DNA of 64,000 bases from Megaustenia siamemsis (GCA_032433765.1 JAVIAB010000102.1:7441507-7505506); one strand, 5' to 3'. Positions 43,385 to 55,420 are shown, numbered from the stretch's first letter. Made by a program: numbers and translations. The notes: generated from the letters alone by a model not told the origin.

Positions 43385-44177
43385 ATCATCAAGTACTGGG
43401 CCTGCTGATGTAGGTGATCATGTCTCTCCACAACTTTCAATCTCGACAGTTATGTATCATTTCTGTTGTTGACCTTCTGCCAAGCCATTCTCTTAGCTGT
43501 CTGGTATTTTTTCTCTTTGCTTCCCCGTGTCTCTTTGTCCTTCAATTTTCCCAGTTGTTACAATATATTCCAGTTGTTCTCTTCTCATTACATGGCCACA
43601 AAATGATGATTGTTTCTTCCTAATATTGGAAATTAGCCCTCTTTTTGCTTTGGCCTATTTTAGAACGTTTTCATTACTCTTCTTAGCTGTCCATGGTATT
43701 CTCAACATCCTTCTGTAAAACCACATTTCTACAGACTACAGTGATTTTCTTGTCTGTCTGTTGTCCTATTGTCCATGATTCACATCCATATGTTAAGAAT
43801 GGTTCAACATAACATTTAAGAACTCTTTTTCTTGTTTCTATTGTCAAAAATGGATTGCACAGTATCTTCCTCATTTTTGGAAAGCTGCTTTTGCCTGAGC
43901 CATTCTGCATCTCACCTCTTTTGTACATCTTCCGTCTGAGGTTAACAAAGTTCCCAAATATTTAAATTCATTTACCTGTTTTAATATTGTTCCACTTGTC
44001 TTTATTTTGCACTGAGGTGATGTCTTTTTCTTTGTTGTTGTTATTTATTACATATTCTCAACATTCCTTTAAAACCACATTTCTGTGGCCTGCAATAATT
44101 TTCTTATCTGTTGTCTAAAATTCACATCAATATATCAAGACAGGCTCCACAAACCACTGGAGACTTATTTCATTTCC
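43385..44177 (-). mobile_element. LINE family B copy
   Basis: Starts TCATCATCAAGTACTGGGCC. The reversed C-terminus and thumb (..FQKMRKILCNPFLTIETRKR, VLKCYVEPFLTYGCESWTIG at 43870-43760) are recognisable. Beyond 44045 a second, more diverged B/C copy begins (CATATTCTCAACATTCCTTT) and is split by SINE S1 at 44193. Confidence 0.78.
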
Positions 44178-44192
44178 ATTGACAAAAATGGG

Positions 44193-44442
44193 GAACCGCG
44201 ATAGCTCAGTGGTTAGTGAACTGGACTACAAAGTACAATAGGTAGGGTTCGATCCCAACCGATGGCTTCCGGTTCACCCAGCCTTTAATGGGTACTGAAT
44301 TTTTTTTCTGGGAAAGTAATGAGGCAATACTGACCACATTACCCCAAAAATCATGCGCCGAAGGTCTGTAAAATTTATAGTCACTAACACCATATTCCTT
44401 ATATGCCACTTGGCGTGACAGGGGTACTTTACTTTACTTTTT
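44193..44442 (+). mobile_element. SINE S1, copy c, with target duplication
   Basis: Full-length S1: GGGAACCGCGATAGCTCAGT, B box GGGTTCGATCCCAACC, body, and 3' end TTTACTTTACTTTTT. Bounded by ATTGACAAAA[A/G]TGGG at 44178-44192 and 44443-44457 (15 bp, one mismatch). Confidence 0.88.
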
Positions 44443-44754
44443 ATTGACAAAAGTGGGTTGCATACTTTTTTCTCTTTCTATTGAATTGGGCCTTTGCCAA
44501 AGCATTTTTGTTTATCTCACTTCTGTTGTATATCAATCTTTTGAAGTTAACATCATTCCTATTTATTTGAATTCATTGATCTGTTTTACTACTGACCTGT
44601 TTACTTTAATTGTGAATTTAGGATATAATTTAGGATCTTTTTTGTTTGTTTATTGCAACTGCTACTCCAGTCTTCTTGCTGTTGAAACTAAAGATTTATG
44701 TCTATGTTGCATCAATATAATGTCAATCCATTTCTGTAGCTCATTTATCATCAT
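44443..44754 (-). mobile_element. B/C-type LINE relic, continuation after SINE S1
   Basis: The reversed thumb and start of the palm (TATCAATCTTTTGAAGTTAA, GAATTCATTGATCTGTTTTA) continue the relic interrupted at 44193. Highly decayed. Confidence 0.5.
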
Positions 44755-45440
44755 CACCGAGTGCCATCTCTGCAACGAAGGTTGGCTACCATGGAGCGCC
44801 ATTCAGCTCTGTCTCTTGCTTTGATGGTGCAGGTTGTCATAGGCTGGTTTGTCCATCTTTTGATGTTACTCGTCCATGTTAGTCTTGGTCTGCCTCTTTT
44901 ACTTGTATTTTCCCCTCCAGGATTACTTTTAGTAGGCCGTTGTGTCTTTTAACATGGCCCAAAAATCTCATTTGCCTTGTTTGAATTGTATTTAGTAGTT
45001 CTCTTTTCATTTTGTTGTTTTAAGATTTCATCGTTTGTTTTCTTTTCCTTCCATCCAATTCTACCTATTCTTCTATATATCCAGATTTCAAAGCCTTAAA
45101 TTCTCTGTTCTGTTTTCTTGTCTAATGTCCATGTTTCTGCACCAAATAGGAATGTTGAGAAGACATAACATTTTGCTATTCTTAGTTTTAGCCCTGGTGT
45201 TATTTGTTTTGATATTAGTATGTTCTTCATGACATTAAAATTATCTTTTTGCCATTCCTATTCTTTTGTTTATTTCAGTTGTACACTTTCCATCACTGGT
45301 TATAGTATGTCCAAGGTAGTTATAGTTCTGAACTGTCTCAAGTTCTATTCCTTCAATTTTGATATATTTATACTCATTTATACTCTTAACAATAAAACTG
45401 TCATAAGCAGATCTCAGGTTGTTTATCATATGACCACTGT
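44755..45440 (-). mobile_element. LINE family A copy
   Basis: Reversed A from CGAGTGCCATCTCTGCAACG to the thumb-coding part: ..NYNYLGHTITSDGKCTTEIN.. (45350-45260) and further up ..INNLRSAYDSFIVKSINEYK.., where the YADD region is corrupted. Longer than most A copies. Confidence 0.82.
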
Positions 45441-45454
45441 CTTTCTGTCCATCC

Positions 45455-45830
45455 GTCCATTTGTCCTTTTGAGATGAAGACAGCACATAGGGCAGAAATT
45501 GTAGACACGTGTTTGACGATCGTTCAAGTGTCAGCTCTTGCACAGGACTGCATTTTGTTTTCCCACATGGTTCTGTTCTTGGCGAGTTGCTCAATTGTAG
45601 TGAGGGAGTTGATGCCTGCTGTTGTTGCCGCTCACCTCAGTGTTGTTTTTAGAGTTTCTCTAGGTTGGCCTCTTTTTCTTTCACCTGTTGCCACTCACCT
45701 CAGTGTTGTTTTTAGAGTTGCTCTAGGTTGGCCTCTTTTTCTTTCACCCTCTGGGTCCCATTTGAGGGCCTGCTTTAAGATTCTTTTGTTGTCTCTTCTC
45801 ATCACATGGCCAACATATGACCTCCAGTGA
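45455..45830 (-). mobile_element. LINE family F copy 2
   Basis: 3' terminus TTGTCCTTTTGAGATGAAGA, CAGCACATAGGGCAGAAATT (reversed X/F-like end), then AGTGAGGGAGTTGATGCCTG and a local duplication of about 69 bp (CTCACCTCAGTGTTGTTTTT ... GGCCTCTTTTTCTTTCACC, twice) in the KRGRP-coding segment. Confidence 0.65.
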
Positions 45831-45834
45831 TATG

Positions 45835-46325
45835 AAAAACATCCTATTTAACAAATCATTGTCAATTAATGTTACAAAATTTGACCTAAAGTGCACCATA
45901 GAACCTGTTCTGTTTTATGGAAGTAAGTCATGTATGATAATGAAGACAATGCAGAGAATATTAGAGGCAGCCTAGATGTGGTTTATCTGAATAATTCTAT
46001 GAATTCCAATGGCAGCAAAGATTACTAATGAAGAATGTTTAAAAAAGAGCTGGAGAAACCAGAAATTTAATCATAAGCATAGGAAAAATCTGTATTATTG
46101 GTCATGTGATACGAAAAGAAGGCATTGAGAATACTACAACAACAGCCAGAATGAATGAAAATAAGAGCAGAGGAAAATCTAGAGAAAAAAAATATTGAAT
46201 AACTTATCCAAATTGCTTAATAAAATATCACCGGCTGAAAATTTGATGTTCGTAAAGAACAAGAGATGTGAATAGAGATGATCGCATAAGCCAACTGGCA
46301 CGGCACCTGATATTGATGACGAATG
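45835..46325 (+). mobile_element. LINE family C, strongly diverged copy
   Basis: Plus strand pieces ..KCTIEPVLFYGSKSCMI.., ..QRILEAA.MWF.. and a terminus CGCATAAGCCAACTGGCACG with GATATTGATGACGAATGA tail. Many breaks. Confidence 0.6.
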
Positions 46326-46359
46326 ACTGATATTTCATGTATGTAATTTACAACCTTTC

Positions 46360-46590
46360 AATCAACAATTTTTTGGGCACATCATGAGAAGATGAAAGTT
46401 GGAATACTTGGTTACAACTGGCAAAATAAAAGGAAAGAGAGACCGCGGACGATGTAGAGAAAAAATACTAGATAGCTTGGTGTCATGGCATGGAAAACAG
46501 TCAACAACAGAACTGATACGATGCACTGTAGATAGAAGATTGTGGAAGGGCATGATCGCCTATGCCAACTGGTATGGCGCATGATCTATC
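46360..46590 (+). mobile_element. LINE family C, 3' end
   Basis: ..FFGHIMRR.KLEYLVTTGKI, KGKRDRGRCREKILDSLVSW, HGKQSTTELIRCTVDRRLWK, GMIAYANWYGA, stop. It starts abruptly at FFGH, with no 3' ATG tail beyond ATGATCTATCTATC. Confidence 0.82.
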
Positions 46591-46599
46591 TATCTTTTG

Positions 46600-46985
46600 T
46601 TTGCCTGAAGTATTTCTATTTCTGCGATGTCGTTTCCTGTATAAAGTTTACAGTCTTTTGTAATTCTTGCAGTGTGCCATATGGTTTTATCTGTAGTGCT
46701 GTATCTATGGGCCAATGGTTTTTCCTCAGTCTACTATATTCAGTGCTGTCTTGAAGTATGTGTTGTGTTCAGCAGTCTGGGGTGCCTGTCCACATGTACA
46801 TGTATTTGATTGGTATAATTCTATGTTAGTAATTTTGTCCTGCCATTTCCATCCTTTTATTCTGCGTAAGCATCCATTAATGAAAGTCTGTATCTTCATG
46901 ATTGTCATTTTTGTTGTTCTCCATGTTTCACAGCCATATAATAGGACTGACTTAACATTGGAGTTGAAAATTCTCATTTTTTGTA
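46600..46985 (-). mobile_element. Chimeric LINE I and LINE L fragment
   Basis: Minus frame 46977-46726: MRIFNSNVKSVLLYGCETWR, TTKMTIMKIQTFINGCLRRI (LINE L thumb), joined at ..IELYQS to NTCTCGQAPQTAEHNTYF, the LINE I zinc-binding tail (compare 21640-21700), which continues frame-shifted to about 46600. Confidence 0.7.
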
Positions 46986-47149
46986 TTTAACCTCAAAACA
47001 TAGTCACTTGTGACTAAATATAAAGCAAGCTTGCCACCACAGAGATGATATATTTTAGAACAGCTCTTGGAGTGACCAGAAATGATGGGAGTCAGAAACA
47101 ATGTTATAAAAGAATGAGTAGGCATTGAGTCAATCTTAAGCTCATCATC
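46986..47149. other. Spacer
   Basis: A small related piece of the G/K-type sequence may be present (TTGGAGTGACCAGAAATGAT); otherwise nothing. Confidence 0.3.
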
Positions 47150-47840
47150 ATCATCATCTTGTGCCTTCTCCGCAATGGAGGTTGGCTACCATGGATCGCC
47201 ATTCTATTCTGTTTCTTGTTTTGATGGTGCAGGCTGACATAGATTGACTTGTCCATCTTTTGATGTTACTCGTCCATGTTAGTCTTGGTCTGCCTCTGCT
47301 TCTTTTACCTTGTATTTTTCCATCCAATATTACTTTTAGTAGGCTGTTGTGTCTTTTAACATGCCCCAACAATTTCATTTGTCTTGTCTTGATTGTATTT
47401 AGTAGTTCTCTTTTTATTTTCAGCTGTTTTAAAACTTCATCGTTTGTTATCTTTTGTTTCCATCCAATTCTACCTATTCTTCTATAAATCCACATTTCAA
47501 AGGCTTCAATTTTCTGTTCTGTTTTCTTGTCTAATGTCCATGTTTCTGCACCATACAGGAATATTGAGAAGATGTAACATTTTGCCATTCTTAGTTTCAG
47601 CCCTGCTGATATTTGTTTTGTTGTTAGTATATTTTTCATGGCATTAAAATTACTTTTTGCCATACCTATTCTTTTGTTTATTTTAATTTTGCATTTTCCA
47701 TCATTGGTTATAGTATGTCCCGGGTAGTTGTAGCTCTGGACTGTCTCCAGATGTATTCCCTCAACTGTGATATTTAATTGTAGGTCTTGAGAATTTTCTT
47801 TGTTTATGATCACAGTTTTAGTCTTTTTGATATTCATATC
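47150..47840 (-). mobile_element. LINE family A, longest open copy
   Basis: An uninterrupted 227-codon frame (47837-47154): MNIKKTKTVIINKENSQDLQ.., ..VQSYNYPGHTITNDGKCKIK.., ..IFLYGAETWTLDKKTEQKIE, ..LLGHVKRHNSLLKVILDGKI, ..RPRLTWTSNIKRWTSQSMSA, ..MVANLHCGEGTR. It begins just after the YADD box (KTK-V motif). CATCATCATCATCTT tail at 47141-47160. Confidence 0.88.
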
Positions 47841-47924
47841 TTAAGCTATCTACAGAAATAACAAACAAACTGGTTTGTTCCTTTAGAAAAAAAAAATTTC
47901 CTTGTGATTGCTTACCACACAAAG

Positions 47925-48275
47925 GGAGGCGAAGGAGGGCCTCTCAGCACCAGAGCTGGAAGTTGTCAGCGACCCACAGCTGATGGCTTGTGCCAGGATC
48001 GGTGAACCAGAGCCTATCCAGACCCTGCTCCACCTCTCCGTGGTGCCTCTAGTAACAGACTAACCTGTCTAGTCTGGCCAAGCGAGTAAGGATCGAAGAG
48101 GGAAGACAACCTGAGACTGAAAAATGTCGTGCTGAATTCAGATGTGTTGGGCCGAAAGGCGCAAATATCACAGTTATACTGTAAACCACAACACAACGCA
48201 GACACGCCCACTTAATGTCCTTTTAAGGGCGGATGACGAAGAGGTATATTCCTTTAGTCATCTGGCGAACGCAGG
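47925..48275 (+). repeat. Dispersed repeat R3, copy b
   Basis: Same block order as 23985-24375 (CAGAGCTGGAAGTTGTCAGC ... CTTTTAAGGGCGGATGACGA). Immediately followed by LINE G sequence. Confidence 0.65.
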
Positions 48276-48284
48276 CAGCACCAC

Positions 48285-48400
48285 CCAAAGCATATATTAA
48301 AAGAAGAGAAGGGAGAAAAGTAAGAGGCAGTCCCAGAGTAAGATGGGTAGACAACTTGAAAGAAACACTACAGTTATATCAATTGACAGTGATTGAAGCT
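48285..48400 (+). mobile_element. LINE family G fragment
   Basis: Plus frame AAPPKAYIKRREGRKVRGSP, RVRWVDNLKETLQLYQLTVI, EAVNRVG: the RGRPRVR..D.IKE.L..HQL...EA segment of family G. It merges into the 23-bp array. Confidence 0.75.
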
Positions 48401-48692
48401 GTCAATAGGGTGGGATTGAAGCTGTCAAAAGGGTGGGATTGAAGCTGTCAAAAGGGTGGGATTGAAGCTGTCAAAAGGGTGGGATTGAAGCTGTCAAAAG
48501 GGTGGGATTGAAGCTGTCAAAAGGGTGGGATTGAAGCTGTCAAAAGGGTGGGATTGAAGCTGTCAAAAGGGTGGGATTGAAGCTGTCAAAAGGGTGGGAT
48601 TGAAGCTGTCAAAAGGGTGGGATTGAAGCTGTCAAAAGGGTGGGATTGAAGCTGTCAAAAGGGTGGGATTGAAGCTGTCAAAAGGGTGGGAA
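48395..48692. repeat. 23-bp array built from LINE G coding sequence
   Basis: About 13 near-perfect copies of GGGTGGGATTGAAGCTGTCA plus AAA. The unit is the amplified ..IEAVNRVG.. codon stretch of the adjoining LINE G fragment. Confidence 0.92.
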
Positions 48693-48862
48693 CCATAACT
48701 TTCTATCTCCCTTGACACCCAAATAGGTACAAGAGGAAGTGAAGAAAGAAAAAGAAGAAATTTTTCTAGAAAGTAAAGCTGGCCCTGTGTGATACCAACC
48801 AGATCACCCAAAAATGTGGTCATGAAAGAATATGCTCACTAACACCATATTCCTCATATGGA
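48693..48862 (+). mobile_element. LINE-derived spacer and SINE S1 3' fragment
   Basis: 48700-48755 looks like the E-type 3' end (CTATCTCCCTTGACACCCAA). 48758-48862 is the 3' half of S1 (AGTAAAGCTGGCCCTGTGTG, CACTAACACCATATTCCTCA). Confidence 0.5.
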
Positions 48863-48870
48863 TATCATAT

Positions 48871-49198
48871 GAATCGGGCGTACTGGTTGGTCTTAAGGCA
48901 AGACGCCGGTTTCGAGACAGAGGTTGTGGGTTCAAATCCCGGCTACACTGGTTGGGATTTTTATTTATGATTTCTCTCTGCGGCAACCACCCTTGGTCTC
49001 AGCAGTGAGCGAGGCCTGGCTTGGAACGTCAATTACTCATCGACAGAAAAAATATGAGTACCTCCAAAGTATGCGTTATCTGCCTGTGCAGCGAGGGACC
49101 CCTGTGCACACAGCTGCCAGGGAAAAATGGATTAACACGCAAAATTCAGTTCCTAGTCTCTAGGGACTTCCTCAGAGGTAAAAGCTGGCAAACGAAAA
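48871..49198 (+). mobile_element. SINE S2, copy b
   Basis: GGGCGTACTGGTTGGTCTTA, AGGCAAGACGCCGG (A box region) and GTGGGTTCAAATCCCGGCTA (B box), body as in copy a, and a terminal A-rich run. Confidence 0.82.
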
Positions 49199-49224
49199 AA
49201 AAAAAATATGAATCTCAAGGTTAT

Positions 49225-49835
49225 GATGAAACCTCAAAATTATTTTACCATTATGACAAATCATACCATTATGACCTAAATACCATTATGACAAATCATA
49301 CCATTATGACATATATCATGACAAATCATACCATTATGACCGAAATACCATTATGACATATATCATTATGACATATATCATTATGACATATCATACCATT
49401 TTGACATATATCATTATGACATATAATACTATTATGACCTAAATACCATTATGACATATATCATTATGACAAATCATACCATTATGACATATCATACTAT
49501 TATGACCTAAATACCATTATGACATATACCGTTATGACATATACTATCATGACCTAAATACCATTATGACATATATCATTATAACACATCATACCATTAT
49601 GACATATCATACTATTATGACCTAAATACCATTATGACATATATCATGACAAATCATACCATTATGACATATCATACCATTATGACCTAAATACCATTAT
49701 GACATATCATGCCATTATGACATATCATACCCATTGTGACATATACCATTTTGATATATATCATTATGACATATACTATTATGACATATGCCATCATGAC
49801 ATATATCATTATGACATATACCATTACGACATCAT
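49225..49835. repeat. Irregular CATTATGACATAT array
   Basis: Short words ACCATTATGACATATCAT, TATCATTATGACATA and GACCTAAATACCATT in a shuffled higher-order pattern. Confidence 0.92.
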
Positions 49836-49919
49836 GTAGAGAATATGTAACAGCAACAAAACATAACTAAAATAGCAGGAAATAAATTGGGAATATTCCA
49901 ATAAGTCAAACAAGGTATT

Positions 49920-50045
49920 ATGCAAGAGTGTGTTCTATTATTTGATCTATTCAGCTTGTGTTCTATTACTTGATCTATTCAGCTTGTGTTCTATTACTTG
50001 ATCTATTCAGCTTGTGCTCTATTATTTGATCTATTCAGCTTGGGG
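49920..50045. repeat. 28-bp tandem repeat, four copies
   Basis: TTGATCTATTCAGCTTGTGT plus TCTATTAC. Confidence 0.92.
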
Positions 50046-50255
50046 AGATCGTGCTAATGGGGTATCAGTCAGTGGTTATAATACCTGGGGTATGACACAA
50101 TCTGGGGTATGTTGGTTTTCCTCTCAGGTCGAAGACATATGGTGGAAGTCATAGTTCTCCATGATTGATGATTTGCTGCTAGTTCTTGTAGTTTTTGATT
50201 GTTTTAGTCCCATTATATATGAGTATGTGTCTATGAAAATGTGGTTGTTTAAGTG
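50046..50255. other. Intronic or intergenic spacer
   Basis: No feature recognised. Confidence 0.3.
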
Positions 50256-50655
50256 TTAGTGGCTGTTTATGATTATGTGACTGTTTATTAGTATGTTATT
50301 GTTTATGTGTATGTGACTGTTTATGAGTATGTGACTGTTTATGAGTATGTGACTGTTTATGAGTATGTGATTGTTTATATGTATGTAACTGTTTATGAGT
50401 ATGTGACTGTTTATGAGTATGTGATTGTTTATGAGTGTGTGATTATTTGTATGTGGCTATTTATGAGTATATGACTATAAGTATTTGACTATATGTGAGT
50501 ATGTGACTATTTGAGAATGACTATTTACGAGTATGTGGCCATTTATGAGCTTAAAGTGACTATTTACGAGTATGTGGCCATTTATGAGCTTATGGGTATT
50601 TACGAGTATGTGACTATGAGTATCTGACTATTTGTGAGTATGTGACTAAGATAAG
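50256..50655. repeat. 18-bp GTTTATGAGTATGTGACT array
   Basis: About 20 degenerate copies of GTTTATGAGTATGTGACT, ending about 85 bp before the splice acceptor at 50738. Confidence 0.92.
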
Positions 50656-50738
50656 AAGAGTTCATTTAATTGCTTTGAGTTTTTCTTTTCTTTGCAATAA
50701 CCAAGTCTGATTTATTTCTTTATTTTGTTGCTTTTCAG

Positions 50739-52907
50739 GACACAGCCTTGTATAGAGAACTTAGCCTGTACTTGATAATCTTTGCTGAGATCATCTCAGG
50801 TAGAAGTGGATTAAAAATGAGCAGCTCTGAAGAAGATAACAGTGAGTCTTATGATATCCCACCTGTGCTGAGATCCATTAAAGGTGCTGTTGAGTCTAGC
50901 CCAATCCCCAGTTATCTACTTGAAGATGATGCAGTTTCTCCAGCTCTCATGCCGAAAAGAGGTAGCGGATTTAACAAATCCTTGGCTTTGCTTGACAAGC
51001 ACATGCCACCAAATGTCACGCCAGTTCCTGCCCCACGACGATTGTCATCAAACAGGAATCAGAGTGACGATTCTATTGAAGTCAGTTCTGGTAAATCAAG
51101 ACCTAACCTTTCACCACATTTTTCAAAGAGTCTTGATTTAACAGAAACCCATATTTTAAATGCGGAGATTTTCGGTTTAAAAGTTACAGGACAGTCCGAT
51201 TCTAATATTTACAACGTTTCTTCTACTGAAAAACCATCATCACAGCCCTTTCTTTCGCCAAGTAACGCATCATCTGATGAATTAACCAACACAAGATTTA
51301 AAAATTCATCTACAATAAATACTGATCTACTAAACCAGACACCCATGCCAGTTCCTGCGGTACGACCTGTTCCAAAGCCACGTTCAAGAACAAGGTTGCC
51401 ATTCACTCACAGTTTAGATATTTCTTTGTCTTCACAAAGTGTTCCGAATGAACTACCACTGAGGTATAATGAACAAATGAATGACTCTCATTCACAATCT
51501 TCAACAAAAGTAAACAACGAACAAGAAAACTATTATTTTTTTTCTGAACATAATCTTGGTGCTGCTGAATTTATCCAGAGTGATGAGGTCAGCCAAAAAT
51601 TAAAATCACCAACTGCACAAAACAAAATTAATAATCATGATTTTGCTGAATTAATGTCTGACATCAACCATGGAGATTCATTTAATGGCAACAATCACAA
51701 TACGCTTGATGATAGTTTTGATAGCAACCATTATGTTAGCCCAGATATTGTCAGAAATGGCTTGTCGTTTTTCGTATTTCAAAGTTCGGAGCCAGCGCTA
51801 AAGTCCCCCACATCACCCAGTCCTCATTCCAATGATAACAGCCCTTCATATGTTCAAATGACTGATAAACTGCAAACACAAATCTCCGCAGGCTCTCCCT
51901 CAGTTTCGACACCTTCCAAGCACAAACATCCGTAGTTTATAATTCAGAACACAAAGTTGATATTTTTGATGAAAGCTTAACTGACAGTACCTCCGGGCCC
52001 GAAGCTTCAAATAAAGAATCTGATTTAAAACTCACCCTTAATAATTCCATACAGAAACCATTTAATGACATTCAACCGTTCAAATCCAAAATTCATTTGA
52101 CTTCCAATAAATTTGACAAGGATGAGGCCGATACAAAAATACCTACAAATGCGAACAATTTTGAAACTGATTTTTCATGGGACGAAAGATCAAAACCAGT
52201 TCGATCTCCATCAAAAAATAGTTTAGGAAAGCCAGTTGAGTCCAGTTTAAGTAGTCCCGTCTCTGATTTCACTGTGGATTGGGATAGCGCTTTTGCTAAA
52301 CCGGCCACCTCGAGTGTTTCCAGCATTTTCGGTTCAAGACCAAACGTGTCAGCAGGACTGACTAACGGAACATCCGAAACATCTTTCTCACCTGGAAAAC
52401 AGAAGCAGACACCTGCTACCTCATCTTTCAAACCACAGAACCACAGACAACCACCATCTCATGAAGCACCACAATTTCTTCCTCCTCCACTACCTCGTCA
52501 TCAAAATCATATTCCGTGCCACACGCCACCTCCTCCTCTACCAACTCGTCCAAACAACACGCCAAACTTGTATACTCAAACAGCGTTTCAGCCACCACCT
52601 GTCAAAAAGAACACCCCTACCAAAACTGCCACGAACAAAGATATTTTTGGTGAATTACCTGCTCCTGCATTTTCACAAAATGAGAGTAGTGACCCTTTTC
52701 AAGATTCAAACTTCAGTATCGAGTGTCACCAATATAACACCAATAATAAGGTTTCACTGCCACCTCCAAAAAGTCCACTTCGGGAACTTTCTGCCGCAAA
52801 CACAGGAGTTTCATCTTGGGATGCAGTAGATGCAGAAGCAAGTTTTGATCAAAATGAGGATTTGAAACGATTCAGCCATACTACAGCACCACCTCCAAAT
52901 TCTAACG
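50739..52907 (+). CDS. Large disordered exon of an endocytic-adaptor-like protein (one apparent frameshift)
   Basis: The exon follows acceptor TTGCTTTTCAG (ends 50738) and ends at donor ACG|GTAATT (52907/52908). I take the ATG at 50817 (AAAAATGAGC, MSSSEEDNSESYDIPPVLRS) as start, though the frame is open back to 50739 and could be internal. The product is Ser/Pro/Asn-rich and probably disordered. It carries two PxPxPR-type SH3 ligands (TPVPAPRR, PVPKPRSR), a proline-rich stretch (FLPPPLPRH, PPPPLPTRP) and endocytic-type short motifs (SDPFQ, VDWDSAFA, SSFDTFQAQ-like). The first frame stops at 51933-51935; a second (one base back) is open from 51869 and continues ..TFQAQTSVVYNSEHKVDIF.. to 52907. 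No intron fits, so a 1-bp deletion, sequencing error or pseudogenisation lies in 51869-51932. Such motifs bind SH3 proteins, AP-2 ear and EH-type partners; the family is not identified. Confidence 0.65.
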
Positions 52908-53199
52908 GTAATTGCTCGCAAATTTATAAATTATTATTGCATCCACCTTCCTTCCAGTGCTGTCACTCAAGACTCACAGTTTACCTCATTATATACCCCT
53001 ATTTTAAGTGAGCTTGTCAATCTCTGTAAAGAGTCAGTGCCCACTATCTTTACCTCTCTTGTCAGTGTTCTGAATGTCTCAAATCAGGCTTCTTTATTTT
53101 TTTCTTGTTTTCTCACTTTTAAATGATGTCTTTGTAATTCTAAGGTTATGTTTTCCCCCATCCATGGTCGGTGCATACCCTCCTTCTCTTCCTTGATTC
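52908..53199. other. Start of intron
   Basis: The open frame runs on to 53011 past the donor, but loses the protein's composition. The phase match of the 58278 exon supports splicing at 52907. Confidence 0.5.
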
Positions 53200-53665
<466 letters not shown>

Positions 53666-54720
53666 TAATCTATTGACCTTTTGGCCGGCCCATAGGACAC
53701 AGACCCAGATACTCTTTCTCTTATCTAAATTTTTATTCTAGCAGTTTTCAATCCTTGTAAAGATCTTTTATCAAATCTCACCATGTGTCTCTGTTCTGTG
53801 CAAGCAACACTATCTCATTGAGGGAGCCAATTCCTGCTCCCCTTGCCTCTCTGATCAATTTTCTTCTCAGTGTCTCTTTGGGTCGGCCTCTTTTCCTCTT
53901 ACCTGTTGTTTCTCACATAAGGGCTTGCTTTGCTATTTGGTTATTATCTCTCCTCATCTTATGTCCAACATATGGCCATCGTCTTTTCTTGATTACTGAA
54001 GATATTAGTGGTTGATTGGCGATTTCTCTAATTTCCTCGTTTGTTTTGAATTTGTTCCATGCTATACTAAGTATTTTCCTTAGACATTTATTTTCGATTG
54101 CGTTCAATTTTATTTCTATGTCTCTTGTTGTTTTCCAGCTCTCACACGCATACGTAAGACGTAAGGGTTGATAGTACGTTTGGTTTGAATAGTCTAAGTT
54201 TTGTGTTTGTGCTGATGAGTTTTGATTTCCATAGCTTTTCAAGGCTTCTGAAAGACATTTCTGCTTTAGCTATTCTGATTCTAATTTCTTTACTTGTATC
54301 CCCTTCCTGATCAATGTGACTTCCAAGATAGATAAAGTGATTGATCTCTTCCACTGGTTTATTTTCCATGTATATTTTGTCATCTGTTAGAATTAAGCTT
54401 TACATGATTTTAGTATTTTCATGATTGATCTCAAGCCCAATTTTGCTGGCTATTGATGATAGTTCAATTGTGTTTTCCTGCATCCTATGTCATAAGTCGA
54501 AGTCCTCCAAATGGTCTCCTTGTATCCATTCGATGTCTTTGTTACCAGTGCAGCATTTCTTCATTTTGAAGTCCATAACAAGGGCGATAAAATACATCCT
54601 TGTTTAACCCCAGTTTCTATTGGAAAACATTCGCTCAGTCCTTCCGCTGTACGAACTGCACATATGTAGCCATCATACATGTCTTTGATAATATTTATGA
54701 TTTTGATGGTTAGCCATATT
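53666..54720 (-). mobile_element. LINE family D, longest copy with RT part
   Basis: Minus strand from about 54715: ..YDGYICAVRTAEGLSECFPI.., ETGVKQGCILSPLV.. (RT motif B region), DFKMKKCC.., ..ASKIGLEINHENTKI.., MENKPVEEINHFIYLGSHID, QEGDTSKEIRIRIAKAEMSF, ..NTKLRLFKPNVLSTLT.., ..YACESWKTTRDIEIKLNAIE, ..PLISSVIKKRRWPYVGHKMR, then the GGCCGG..CCATAGGACACAG terminus. The motif C box is lost and there are stops. Confidence 0.85.
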
Positions 54721-54739
54721 GCTTCAGAGGTTTACTGGG

Positions 54740-54965
54740 TGTCTTGAGGTTACTGACTTTGTAGATGATGTTGGACTGTTTGCCCACTGTCACCAAGTCA
54801 TACAAGAGAAAACAGATCAAGTAGATCAGTTTGCTGACTCGGTAGGACTACAAATAAATGCAGAGAGTAACTAAGATTATGAGGGTAGATGCCAAAAGTA
54901 CAAAGTTATTATTCAGAGGAGTGGGACTAGAAGAAGTGGATAAATTCAAAAACCTAGGAAGGTAT
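54740..54965 (+). mobile_element. LINE family J, RT fragment (5' part)
   Basis: ..EVTDFVDDVGLFAHCHQVIQ, EKTDQVDQFADSVGLQINAE.. contains an F/YVDD-type catalytic box (VDDV). It continues ..KFKNLGR.. and is interrupted at 54966 by a LINE B copy. Confidence 0.75.
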
Positions 54966-55420
54966 CATCATCATCAAGTACCGGGCCTGCTAGCGTAGGT
55001 GACCATGTCTCTCCACAACTTTCGATCTTGACAGTTATTTATCATTTCTGTTGTTGACCTTCTGCCAAGCCATTCTCTTAAGCTGTCTGGTATTGGTTCT
55101 CTTTGCTTCCCTCTATCTCTTCGTCCCTCAAGTTTCCCAGTTGTTACAATATATTCCAGTTGTTCTCTTCTCATTACATGGCCAAAAAATGATGTTTGTT
55201 TCTTCCTAATATTGAAAATTAGCTCTATTTTGCTTTGACCTCTTTCAGAACATTTTCATTACGCTTCTTAGCTGTCAATGGTATTCTCAACATTCTTCTG
55301 TAAAACCACATTTCTACAGACTCCAGTGATTTTCTTGTCTGTTGTCCTATTGTCCATGATTCACATCCATATGTTAAGACTGGCTCTACATAACATTTAA
55401 GAACTCTGTTTTAGTGACAT
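54966..55420 (-). mobile_element. LINE family B inserted in LINE J
   Basis: TCATCATCATCAAGTACCGG terminus, then the reversed ..DRKLWRDMVTYASRPGT (55020-54974), LREWLGRRSTTEMI.., MRREQLEYIVTTGKLEGRRD.., and thumb to about 55420. Confidence 0.82.

Noticed and set aside
47154..47837. Host gene encoding a 227-residue protein
   Set aside because: It is the C-terminal part of a reverse transcriptase ORF with six or more other copies in the window and a trinucleotide tail.
51866..51935. A very short intron to explain the frame change
   Set aside because: No GT..AG pair of plausible intron length fits within the window where the two frames overlap; a 1-bp change is simpler.
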